From: Streptomyces sp. NRRL F-6492
GTDB taxonomy: Bacteria; Actinomycetota; Actinomycetes; Streptomycetales; Streptomycetaceae
Direction: 5' to 3'
DNA: 42,363 nucleotides
NCBI RefSeq assembly: GCF_001280125.1
Contig: NZ_LGEG01000247.1
Location: 1 to 42,363 of the forward strand
The stretch's first letter is position 1; each line of letters starts with the position of its first letter. Both the position numbers and the translations under genes were made by a program. Of the stretch, positions 16,099 through 23,677 are shown one piece after another. Below the pieces are notes generated by a model, which was not told where the DNA came from, did no database searches, and was given only the letters and a program-made list of their open reading frames with translations.

Positions 16099-17748
16099 TT
16101 ACGGGGTGCCTTCCGGGTGCGGGGAGTTCGAGGACGGCGACGTCCGGGGGGCGGACGTCCGGCCGGCCTGGTCGGACGGGGCGGGCGGGACGGCGGGGGA
16201 GCCGTCCTTCGCCGGGGAGGACTCGGTGTCGGCGTCGGGCCGGTCGGCGGCGTCGCGGACCGCCCGGCGGAAGGTGCCGAAGCGGGACGCCGCCCCGGCC
16301 GCCGCGCCGCTGCGCGGGGCCGCCGCGCGGGGCTTCGCGGCCTCGTCGGGCCCCTCCGGGTGGGCGGCGGCGAGCGCCCGGCCGCGACGGCGGCGCGGCA
16401 GGCCGCTCTCGCCGAACTGCGGGTGCTCGCCGGTGCCCTCACCGGCGTCGTCGTGGGCCGTGTCGGGCTCGTGCACGGTCTCGGGCTCCCGTACTCGTGC
16501 GTCGGCGGGGGAGGGCGCCGGGGCCTCGGCCGGTGCCCGGTCGGGCGCGGGCGCGGACAGACCGCGGCCGGACACGGGGGGCAGGACGGCGCCGGGCGCG
16601 GCCCGCGTCTCCGCCGGGACGTGGCTGATCAGGTCCTGCGGCAGCATCAGCAGGGCGCCGGTGCCGCCGCGCGCCGAGGGGCGGAACGACACGGTCAGAC
16701 CGTGCTTGCGGGCCAGCCGGCCGACGACGGCCAGGCCGAGCCGGGTCCCGGACAGACCGGCCAGGTCCTGGTTCTCCGCGCTCACGGCGGCCTCGGCGCG
16801 GCGCAGCTGGACGTCGCTCATCACCAGGCCGCTGTCCTCCACCGCGACGATGACGCCGGCGGGGACCTCCTCCACGTAGACGTGGACCTCGGCGGTGGGC
16901 GGCGAGAAGTTGGCGGCGTTGTCCATGAGTTCGGCCAGGGCGTGCATGACGCCCTCGGCGGCGTGGCCCGCCACGGCCGCGTCGCTGCTGGAGTGCAGCC
17001 GCACCCGCTGGTAGCCGCCGATCCGGCCCATGGCGCCGCGCAGGATCGACTCCATGACGATCGGGCGGGCCCAGCGGCGGCCGGAGCGCGCTCCGGTCAG
17101 CACGGCGATGGAGTCGGCGAGCCGGCCCGCCTGGGCGGTGCGGTGGTCGAGGTGGAGGAGGTCGGTCAGCACGTCCTCGTCGGCGTGCCGGTGCTCCATC
17201 TCCCGCAGGTCGGCCAGCATGCTGGTGGCGAGCGCCTGCATGCGGCCGGCCGCGTTGGCGGCGGCGGCCATGGCGGCGGACCGGCCGGACTCGGCACGGC
17301 GCAGCCTCTCCTCCAGGCGCGCGACGTCGGCGGCCCGGGTCCGGGCCAGCTCCGCCGTCTCGGCCGCGTGGGCGCGGACCAGGTCCTCGGTCCGGGCGGC
17401 GCGGGCGGCCTCGGCGGCCGCGGTGTCCGCCGCGTACCGCTCCCTCAGGGCGGCGGTCTCCCGCTCGGCGGAGGCCGCGGCCGCCGAGGCGTACGCCTCG
17501 CGGGAGGTGAGTTCGGCGGTGAGGGTCTCGACCCGGCGGCCGCGGGCGCGCGAGGTGCGTCCGTACCAGGTGACGGCGAAGGCCGAGGCGGCGAGCAGCA
17601 GGACGCAGCAGACGGCGAACCAGGCGAGCGCGGGACGGACCCCGGCCGGCGCCGCGGCGGTCGCCGCCGCGGCGAGCGCACCACCTGCGGCGGCTGTCAG
17701 CAACGAGGCGAGCAGGGCAGGGCGGAAGGGGGTGGACGGCGCCGACAT
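16099..17748 (-). CDS. cvnA: Conservon sensor histidine-kinase-like ATPase (CvnA)
   Basis: 549 residues. Two hydrophobic segments (about 10-35 and 42-62) anchor it. A long alanine/arginine/glutamate-rich coiled coil spans about 65-170 and leads to a helical dimerisation region with DLLHLDHRTAQAGRLADSIAVLTG. A HATPase_c domain follows, with N-box ELMDNAANFSPP, VAVEDSGLVMS and GTRLGLAVVGRLARKHG. The last 180 residues are disordered and Pro/Ala/charge-rich. CvnA proteins sense an unknown signal and no phosphotransfer to CvnC/CvnD is established; the His in HLDHRTAQ is the position of a possible H-box. I chose ATG 17748; a TTG immediately before it is in frame. It heads the six-gene operon. Confidence 0.92.
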   Translation of the reverse strand: MSAPSTPFRPALLASLLTAAAGGALAAAATAAAPAGVRPALAWFAVCCVLLLAASAFAVTWYGRTSRARGRRVETLTAELTSREAYASAAAASAERETAALRERYAADTAAAEAARAARTEDLVRAHAAETAELARTRAADVARLEERLRRAESGRSAAMAAAANAAGRMQALATSMLADLREMEHRHADEDVLTDLLHLDHRTAQAGRLADSIAVLTGARSGRRWARPIVMESILRGAMGRIGGYQRVRLHSSSDAAVAGHAAEGVMHALAELMDNAANFSPPTAEVHVYVEEVPAGVIVAVEDSGLVMSDVQLRRAEAAVSAENQDLAGLSGTRLGLAVVGRLARKHGLTVSFRPSARGGTGALLMLPQDLISHVPAETRAAPGAVLPPVSGRGLSAPAPDRAPAEAPAPSPADARVREPETVHEPDTAHDDAGEGTGEHPQFGESGLPRRRRGRALAAAHPEGPDEAAKPRAAAPRSGAAAGAASRFGTFRRAVRDAADRPDADTESSPAKDGSPAVPPAPSDQAGRTSAPRTSPSSNSPHPEGTP

Positions 17749-17798
17749 CAACCAGACTCTCGAGAACGGGCACGCGGGAAGGGAGTCGCAACGACGGC

Positions 17799-17913
17799 AC
17801 TATAGAGGCGAGATTGATCAGTTAGGAACTCGCCTGATCAGATCAGTACCAAGTAAAGGTTCAACTGTCCCATTTATGCGATCAAGAGTGATCGAATTTA
17901 CTCAGGGTTCACC
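17799..17913 (-). promoter_or_regulatory. AT-rich conservon promoter region with repeated GATC palindromes
   Basis: This stretch is far more AT-rich than its surroundings. It carries TGATCA at 17815-17820 and 17835-17840, GATCA at 17841-17845, and the inverted pair CGATCA/TGATCG at 17879-17894. A minus-strand TATAGT (17804-17799) is a good -10 about 50 bases before the cvnA start; no convincing -35 is seen. AGTGA (17887-17891) and TCACC (17909-17913) resemble halves of a BldD box with 17 bases between. Confidence 0.45.
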
Positions 17914-17978
17914 GAAGTCCCGGCCCGCGCCCGCTCCCTGTCGGACGCTCAGGCCGTCGGAAGCTCAGGCACCGGCCG

Positions 17979-18644
17979 TCAACCGTCGAGGTACTCGACG
18001 TGCAGGCTGCCGGGCACGTGCCGACGCGTCCGCCCCCGGCCCCACGGCCCCGGAGCGAACTCCACACAGAAGTGTCCCGACTCCGGGTGGCGACGCGCGT
18101 GGGAAGGAGCCTGCTCGACGAACCGGCGCAGCGCGGCGCCCTGTTCGCGGAACGCGGTGGAGCTGCCGACGACGAAGAGGGTGTGCGCGGCGATGTCGAA
18201 GGCGAGGTGGTCGCGGTACGTCCGGTGGCGCTGCCGCTCGTGGTCGACGGCGTCCCCGTCCGGGAGGTCGTCGTCCGGCAGGGAGACGGTGCCGGGCACG
18301 CCCGCACCGAGCCGCGCCCTGACGCCCTTCCACGCCGAGGGCGGGAACTGCAGGCTGTGATGGACCAGCACCAGGTCGAGGGCGACCGGTTCGACCTCGC
18401 CGGCGCCGTCGTGGGGCGCCGGATTGCCCCGGAGGGGCAGGTACACCAGCGACCGGGCGGACCGGGCGGCCAGCGCCCACAGGGCGGCGAGCCGCTCGGC
18501 GCCGTCCCGGTCGGCGTACATCGACAGCCAGTGCCCGTCGTCGCGCAGCGCCGGCCCCGTCGCGTCCGGCCCGGGGGCCGACCGCACCACCCGGACCTCG
18601 CGCCCGTCCAGACCGACCCTGTGCACCCGTACCCGCTGTTCCAC
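17979..18644 (-). CDS. Hypothetical protein, 221 residues
   Basis: The GTG start at 18644 has AAGGGGAGA directly before it. The protein is soluble, with no signal peptide or membrane segment. It is rich in Asp, Arg and His, with segments such as DGHWLSMYADRDGAERLAALWALAARSARSLVYLPLRGNP, LDLVLVHHSLQFPPSAWKGVRARLG and HAFDIAAHTLFVVG-like text. I do not recognise a family. The DLVLVHHSL and SGHFCVEFAPG pieces look like beta strands. It lies downstream of the nitric oxide synthase gene on the same strand, but the strong hairpin at 18736-18793 separates them, so it is probably transcribed on its own or by read-through. Confidence 0.65.
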   Translation of the reverse strand: MEQRVRVHRVGLDGREVRVVRSAPGPDATGPALRDDGHWLSMYADRDGAERLAALWALAARSARSLVYLPLRGNPAPHDGAGEVEPVALDLVLVHHSLQFPPSAWKGVRARLGAGVPGTVSLPDDDLPDGDAVDHERQRHRTYRDHLAFDIAAHTLFVVGSSTAFREQGAALRRFVEQAPSHARRHPESGHFCVEFAPGPWGRGRTRRHVPGSLHVEYLDG

Positions 18645-18735
18645 GTCTCCCCTTCGGACCGCCGTCGCCGCACCCTACGCGGAGCCGCCGGGCCGGGGCT
18701 CCCGATTTACGGCCCGCGCGGTCGGCGCCGGTCCC

Positions 18736-18793
18736 AGGGGGTGTCTTGTCGATCGGGCGCCGCGAGCCCGGCGTGATCGACAAGACACCCCCT
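18736..18793 (-). terminator. Perfect 19-base hairpin overlapping the nitric oxide synthase stop codon
   Basis: Arms 18736-18754 and 18775-18793 are exact reverse complements, with a 20-base GC-rich loop. The right arm contains part of the stop codon (18792-18794). There is no U-tract. The arm core TGTCTTGTCGATC is AT-richer than its surroundings and may be a dispersed repeat. Confidence 0.75.
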
Positions 18794-19988
18794 ACCGCTC
18801 GCGCGCGACGAACGCGGGACGCAGGGAGTCGTCGACCGGATCGTAGTAGCGGTGGAACACCGGGGTGGTCGAGCCGGAGACGGGCGGGACGATCCAGCTC
18901 CAGTCGGCGGGGGTCGGCCTGCCGTGGCGGCTCTCCCGGTCGATGTGCCGGAGGAACCGCTCGGACTCCGTGTGGTGGTCCGCCATCGTCACCCCGGCCT
19001 CCTCGAAGGAGTGCAGCACCGCCACGTTCAGCTCGACCAACGCCCGGTCCCGCCACAGCGTCCGCTCCGAGGAGCGGTCGAGGCCCAGCCGCTCCGCGAC
19101 CACCGGCAGCAGGTCGTAGCGGTCGGTGTCGGCCAGGTTCCGGGCGCCGATCTCCACCCCCATGTACCAGCCGTTGAACGGCGCCGCCGGATAGCGCACC
19201 CCGCCGATCTCCAGCAGCATGTCGCTGATCGCCGGCACCGCGTACCAGCGCAGGCCCAGCTCCGCGAACCACGGATGGTCCGGATGCCGCAGCGGCACCT
19301 CCATGACGCACCCGTCCGGCAGCTCGTACCACTCCGGCCGCGCGTCCGGACGCTCCCGCACCATCAACGGCAGTATCTGGAAGGGGTCGTCGCTCCGCTT
19401 CCACCCCAGCTCGCGGGCGCGCGCGGTCGGCTCCGCGCCGCGCGGGTCGCCGGCCCAGCGCCCCCCGGGGGTGCGGTGTCCCGCGTAGCGCACCAGCTGG
19501 TCGTTGACGATCCGGGGCCCGGGGCGGCCGGGCCGGTCCGGCGCGAAGACCGAGACCACCGGCCGGATCCGGCCCTCGTTGCCGGCCAGCCGCAGATGCT
19601 CGAAGCAGGCGTCGGCGATCCCGTCGGCCGAGGTGACGTGCCGCAGGTCGCGCACCACGAGGCCGCGCCAGTAGAGCCTGCCTATGCAGCGGGCCGCGTT
19701 GCGCCACGCGACGCGGGCGCCGAAGGCCAGCTCGTCCGTGGTGTGTTCGTACGTGCCGGTCCGGTCGATCTCGGCGAGGACCTCGCGGACCCGGCGCTCC
19801 GCGTCACCCGCCCGCGGCTCCTCCTGGTGGAACTGCCGGACGAAGCTCTCCGCCTCCCGCCGGTCGGTGACGTGCGGCGCCGCTTCCCGCGGTCGTGGGA
19901 GCCCCTCCGGGCCGGGGACGGAATCGGACGTGAACGGACAGACGCCGACGGGGGCCGGCTTCCGCCGGCGCAGCAGACTGAAGACCAA
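18792..19988 (-). CDS. nos: Bacterial nitric oxide synthase, oxygenase domain only
   Basis: 398 residues, the size of a stand-alone bacterial NOS. The heme-ligand motif is WRNAARCIGR (Cys101). The substrate pocket segment PFNGWYMGVEIGARNL contains the arginine-binding glutamate, and the C-terminal SWIVPPVSGSTTPVFHRYYDP supplies the pterin-contacting residues and dimer interface. It should oxidise L-arginine to citrulline and NO using electrons from non-dedicated reductases, since no reductase domain is fused. The start is a TTG at 19988 with AGGAGGG seven bases before it; no better start exists. About 35 N-terminal residues precede the conserved fold. In plant-pathogenic Streptomyces a NOS supplies NO for thaxtomin nitration, but no such cluster is visible here. 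A protective or signalling role is more likely. Confidence 0.93.
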   Translation of the reverse strand: MVFSLLRRRKPAPVGVCPFTSDSVPGPEGLPRPREAAPHVTDRREAESFVRQFHQEEPRAGDAERRVREVLAEIDRTGTYEHTTDELAFGARVAWRNAARCIGRLYWRGLVVRDLRHVTSADGIADACFEHLRLAGNEGRIRPVVSVFAPDRPGRPGPRIVNDQLVRYAGHRTPGGRWAGDPRGAEPTARARELGWKRSDDPFQILPLMVRERPDARPEWYELPDGCVMEVPLRHPDHPWFAELGLRWYAVPAISDMLLEIGGVRYPAAPFNGWYMGVEIGARNLADTDRYDLLPVVAERLGLDRSSERTLWRDRALVELNVAVLHSFEEAGVTMADHHTESERFLRHIDRESRHGRPTPADWSWIVPPVSGSTTPVFHRYYDPVDDSLRPAFVARER

Positions 19989-20094
19989 GGTGTTCCCTCC
20001 TGGCCCCCATGACTACCCCATGTGTTCGCGCGTGTGTGGAGAGTGTGCGTACTTCGTACGGGAACGGTGCCGCGCTGGTATCGTGCCCGGTTCG

Positions 20095-21906
20095 CTACGG
20101 TTCCTGGGCGACCGGCACGTTCTGCTCCGCCCAGACCACCTTGCCGGTGACGGTGCGGCAGGAACCCCAGCGGCGACAGAGCATGTTGATGAGCTGGAGC
20201 CCCCGACCGCCCTCGTCGCTGAGGTCCGCGTGCTGGATCTGCGGCAGGTCGGGGCCCGTGTCCGAGACCTCCACGACCAGCCGCTCGCCGCGCCACAGCC
20301 GCAGCTCGCCAGGCCCGTTGCCGTACCGCAGCGCATTGCCCACCAGCTCGGAGACCACCAGCTCGCAGACGTCAGCGAGTTCGTCGAGGCCCCACTCGGC
20401 GAGCTGACCGGTGACCAGGTTCCGCGCGACCGAGGCGGCCCGTCCGTCCTTCGGCAGCTCCCACACCCTCAGGTCGCCGCGCGGGGACGGGGAGTCCGTC
20501 GCGACGAGGAGCACCGCCTCGTCGAACCGCAGGGCCCCGGCCGGGGCGCGCTCCACCAGACCGCCCGCCTCCAGCGCCCCGGGAGTGAGGCCCAGCGCGG
20601 CCGACCGCAGCCGCTCCAACTGCTCGTCCAGGTCCTCTGTCCGGGTCTTGATGAGCCCGTCCGTGTACATCACCAGACGGCCGCCGTCGGGGACCTTCAG
20701 CCTGATCGGGTCGTACGGGATCACCCCCGCCCCCAGGGGCGCGCCGGCCGGCACGTCCACGAAGTCGGCCGCGCCCCGCCCGTCGAGCAGCAGCGGCGGC
20801 AGGTGCCCGGCGCTGGCCAGCGTGTAGCTGGAGTCCGCCGGGTCGTAGACCGCGCACAGACAGGTGGCGACCTGCTCGTCCTCCAGGTCGCGGGTGGCCA
20901 GGTCGAGCCGTGCCAGGACCCGCTCCGGGGCCATGTCCAGGGTCATCAGGGTGCGGGCGACGGCCCGCAGCCGTCCCATCGTGGCGGCGGCGGGCAGTCC
21001 GTGCCCCATCACGTCCCCCACCACCAGGGCCGTCCGCCCGCCGGGCAGCGCCATCACGTCGTACCAGTCCCCGCCCACCCCGCGGCCGGCCGTCGAGGGC
21101 GCGTACTCCGAGTGCAGCCGCAGCCCCGGCGTCACCGGGGTCGCGCGCGGCAGCAGACTGCGCTGCAACGAGACCACGTGCTCGCGCTCGCGCCCGTACA
21201 GCCGGGCGTTGTCGATGAAGACGGCGGCCTTCGAGGCGAGCTGCTCCGCCAGGGCCAGGTCCATGGAGGAGAACGGAGGCGTCCCGGGACCGCGCACGAA
21301 GTCGGCGCTGCCGAGCAGCAGTCCGCGGGCGATCAGCGGCACGGCCAGATAGCTGTGCACCCCGGCGGCCCGCATCTGCGCCGCCGCGCTCGCCGTCGGC
21401 GCCACCCGGGCGAAGTCGTCGTCCCGCAGCCGGCCCAGCAGGACCGGCTTGCCCTGCCGGAGGCAGTACCGGTGCAGCAGCGTCTCGTGCTGCTCCTCGG
21501 ACTGGACGTAGGTCTCGCCCACCGGGGTGGGCTCCAGGGAGGACAGCTCCTCGATGGCGCACAGCGCCGTGGCCCGCAGCAGGGGGATGCCCTCCCCGGT
21601 CCACCGGGCCCCCTCCTCGCCCCGCAGCACGCTCTCCAGGACGTCCACGGCGGCGCCGTCGGCGAACCGGGGCACGGTGAACTCCGCCAGCTCCTGAGCG
21701 GTGCGCTCCAGATCCAGGGTCGTACCGATCCGGGACGTGGCGGAATTCAGCCACGCCAGCTGGCTGCGGGTGGTGAACCGGTCGGGCGGCAGCAGCCCCC
21801 TGCTCCTGCGGAACCGCGCGCCCGCACCGGCCGGGTGGTGGGCCGACGGATTGCTCCCGGCCGAGGCGCGGCTGGTCAGGCGCCGCCTGTCGCTCCCGCC
21901 GTTCAC
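20095..21906 (-). CDS. GAF-PP2C (SpoIIE/RsbU-type) phosphatase with C-terminal anti-sigma-like ATPase domain
   Basis: 603 residues in three parts. A GAF-like sensor (about 40-200) ends in AAVFIDNARLYGREREHV. A PP2C/SpoIIE phosphatase (about 210-440) has the metal-binding GGDWYD, VGDVMGHG and YTDGL motifs. A HATPase_c domain (about 470-600) has ELVVSELVGNALRYG, VEVSDTGPDLP and EGGRGLQLINML. Such proteins control sigma-B-like sigma factors in Streptomyces by dephosphorylating an anti-anti-sigma factor and phosphorylating or binding partners. The partners are not in the window. GTG 21906 is preferred because GGAGG lies eight bases upstream; GTG 21969 is in frame without a clear site. The neighbouring NOS gene raises a link with nitrosative stress, but this is speculative. 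Confidence 0.88.
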   Translation of the reverse strand: MNGGSDRRRLTSRASAGSNPSAHHPAGAGARFRRSRGLLPPDRFTTRSQLAWLNSATSRIGTTLDLERTAQELAEFTVPRFADGAAVDVLESVLRGEEGARWTGEGIPLLRATALCAIEELSSLEPTPVGETYVQSEEQHETLLHRYCLRQGKPVLLGRLRDDDFARVAPTASAAAQMRAAGVHSYLAVPLIARGLLLGSADFVRGPGTPPFSSMDLALAEQLASKAAVFIDNARLYGREREHVVSLQRSLLPRATPVTPGLRLHSEYAPSTAGRGVGGDWYDVMALPGGRTALVVGDVMGHGLPAAATMGRLRAVARTLMTLDMAPERVLARLDLATRDLEDEQVATCLCAVYDPADSSYTLASAGHLPPLLLDGRGAADFVDVPAGAPLGAGVIPYDPIRLKVPDGGRLVMYTDGLIKTRTEDLDEQLERLRSAALGLTPGALEAGGLVERAPAGALRFDEAVLLVATDSPSPRGDLRVWELPKDGRAASVARNLVTGQLAEWGLDELADVCELVVSELVGNALRYGNGPGELRLWRGERLVVEVSDTGPDLPQIQHADLSDEGGRGLQLINMLCRRWGSCRTVTGKVVWAEQNVPVAQEP

Positions 21907-22064
21907 TCTTTCGGCCTCCAGACAGGATGTGACGCCATCTGCTGCACAGTCTGCACCGGAAGAGGCCACAGTGCATCAGGCATGCGGAAGCAACCTGCGC
22001 AAGTACGCCCACGGCCACGAGGAGTCACCCGGAGGCCACCGTCCGCGACGCGAAACCGGGGACA

Positions 22065-22103
22065 CGGGGCGCCCGGAGGACGGATCGTCCCCCGGGCGCC
22101 CCG
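22065..22103 (-). terminator. Terminator after the DUF4139 gene pair
   Basis: A 12-base perfect stem (22065-22076 with 22092-22103) encloses a further GGACG/CGTCC helix around a GAT loop. It begins four bases past the stop codon of the second DUF4139 gene. Confidence 0.7.
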
Positions 22104-22106
22104 CCC

Positions 22107-23669
22107 TCACATCCCCACGACCTTGGCGGCCGCCGACACCTCGTACACCAGGGTGACCGTCCGGCGCCCGCCCGGAGGCAGGGAGACGTCCCAGCGGACG
22201 ACGCCGTCCGCGTCCACCGAGGCCGGCGCGGGGGAGCAGGACTCCTCGCGCAGGCGCACCTCCACCGCCGACACCTCGGAGACGGGGATCCGCTCCCGCA
22301 GGGCGACCACCCGCTCGCCCTCCTCGCCCGGCGCGGAGAACCGGGACAGGTGCAGCCGGACCGTGTGGGTGACCACGGTCCGCTGCGTGAGCCCCGCGGT
22401 GTCGTGGGACTCCTCGGCGTACCGGACGACCCGGAGGTCGTCACGGCTGCCGTAGGCGAGCTCCGCGGGGGCGCCGGGAGCGGTGAAGTCCAGCGTGCCG
22501 CGGCCGGCGAAGCCGCTGCCGCGCACCAGGTCCACCGGCCCCGCGAGCAGCGCGTGCCCGGACCGGTTGTCGAACCGCACCACCTGGGTGACCAGCGGGG
22601 ACAGCTCGGGGGAGCAGGCGTACTCGCCGCCCGCGTCCGCCGTGAAGACGGAGAGCGGCACCCGGTGCGCACGGCCGTCGCCCGGCACGGAGACCGGCAC
22701 GGGGGCGTTCAGGACGCGCGCCTCGCCGCCGTCGTCGACGCCCGGCAGACCGAGCACCGGCGCCGGCCCGAGGTCCCCGATCAGCTCCTCGCGCACCTCC
22801 ACGTCGACCGTGCGGCGCTCGGCGGCGGAACGGTCCCTGAGCGTCAGCCGGTCCTCGACCAGGCGCGGCGGCTCGGTGGCCGACGCCGAACGGGCCGTCG
22901 ACAGCGTCAGCCGCACGTCCGACCAGTCCTCGCCGGTGCGCTGCCAGACCACCGCCTCGGTCTCCAGCGTCAGCGAGCCGCCGTCGAGCACGGCCCGGTA
23001 GGCGGGCCGCCACAGCGCGCACGGGGTGAGGTGGCCGAGCCGCAGCCGGGCCGGGCCGGCCTCCGCGGCCTCCACGGTCAGCTCCACGTGGGCGACCAGC
23101 TCGGCGGGCTCCTCCTCGGCCTCGTCCGCGGCCCGCAGGGTGACGTCGTACTCGGTCTCGAGGGCCGTCAGCCGGACCCCGACGGCACGGAGCCGTTCGG
23201 CGTACGTGTCGCGCTCGGCGTCCACGCGGTCCAGCTCCCGGGCCCAGCGCTCCCCCTCGCTCTCCCCGGAGCCGACGCCCTCGCGGATCTCCCGCAGCAG
23301 GTCGGCGGCGAGCCGGCCGAGCAGGTCGAGCCGGGCGAGCAGACGGTCGCGCTCCCGCTCCACGGTGTCCCGCTCCTCGTCGAGGGCGTGCAGGCGCAGC
23401 CGGAGGGCGGAGTCGTCGCCGGGGGAGGGGACCGGGCCGCGCGGCGTCCAGGTGCGGACGATCCGCGCGCCGAGCACGGTCGCCGGGCGGTCGGAGGCCA
23501 GCTCGGCGTGGAGGGTGCGGTCGACGGCCGCCGCGCCGATCGGGCCGAGGCGCAGGCGCTGGACGCCGGCCGCCAGGTCGAGGCCGGCGGTCCGCTCGAC
23601 GTGGGCGCGGTCCTCCAGACAGGTGACGGCGGTGACGGGAAGGGCGATCGGACGGGATTCCGTGGTCAT
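22107..23669 (-). CDS. DUF4139 domain protein (MuiA-like), second paralogue
   Basis: 520 residues. The N-terminal DUF4140-like part begins with a beta strand stretch (VTAVTCLEDRAHVERTAGLDLAAGVQRLRLGPI). A long coiled coil spans about 105-180 (DEERDTVERERDRLLARLDLLGRLAADLL). The C-terminal DUF4139 beta domain carries the conserved WRPAYRAVLDGGSLTLETEAVVWQRTGEDWSDVRLTLSTA block. There is no signal peptide, so it is cytoplasmic. The molecular function is unknown; the mucoidy-inhibitor name comes from a distant enterobacterial relative. ATG 23669 starts eight bases after the stop codon of the first paralogue, so the genes are co-translated and the proteins may form a heteromer. Confidence 0.88.
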   Translation of the reverse strand: MTTESRPIALPVTAVTCLEDRAHVERTAGLDLAAGVQRLRLGPIGAAAVDRTLHAELASDRPATVLGARIVRTWTPRGPVPSPGDDSALRLRLHALDEERDTVERERDRLLARLDLLGRLAADLLREIREGVGSGESEGERWARELDRVDAERDTYAERLRAVGVRLTALETEYDVTLRAADEAEEEPAELVAHVELTVEAAEAGPARLRLGHLTPCALWRPAYRAVLDGGSLTLETEAVVWQRTGEDWSDVRLTLSTARSASATEPPRLVEDRLTLRDRSAAERRTVDVEVREELIGDLGPAPVLGLPGVDDGGEARVLNAPVPVSVPGDGRAHRVPLSVFTADAGGEYACSPELSPLVTQVVRFDNRSGHALLAGPVDLVRGSGFAGRGTLDFTAPGAPAELAYGSRDDLRVVRYAEESHDTAGLTQRTVVTHTVRLHLSRFSAPGEEGERVVALRERIPVSEVSAVEVRLREESCSPAPASVDADGVVRWDVSLPPGGRRTVTLVYEVSAAAKVVGM

Positions 23670-23677
23670 GGTGGGGG

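Noticed and set aside
12264..19988. P450 plus NOS as a thaxtomin-like nitration system
   Set aside because: The P450s match CYP154 and CYP157 of a conservon, are in a separate operon closed by its own hairpin, and no NRPS is present.
20048..20060. CGTAC-TTC-GTACG inverted repeat upstream of NOS as an NO-sensor operator
   Set aside because: Arms of only five bases and no match to known NsrR-type sites; chance is plausible.
19684..22455. 923-codon plus-strand frame opposite NOS and the phosphatase
   Set aside because: Spans several real genes on the other strand and has no recognisable fold.
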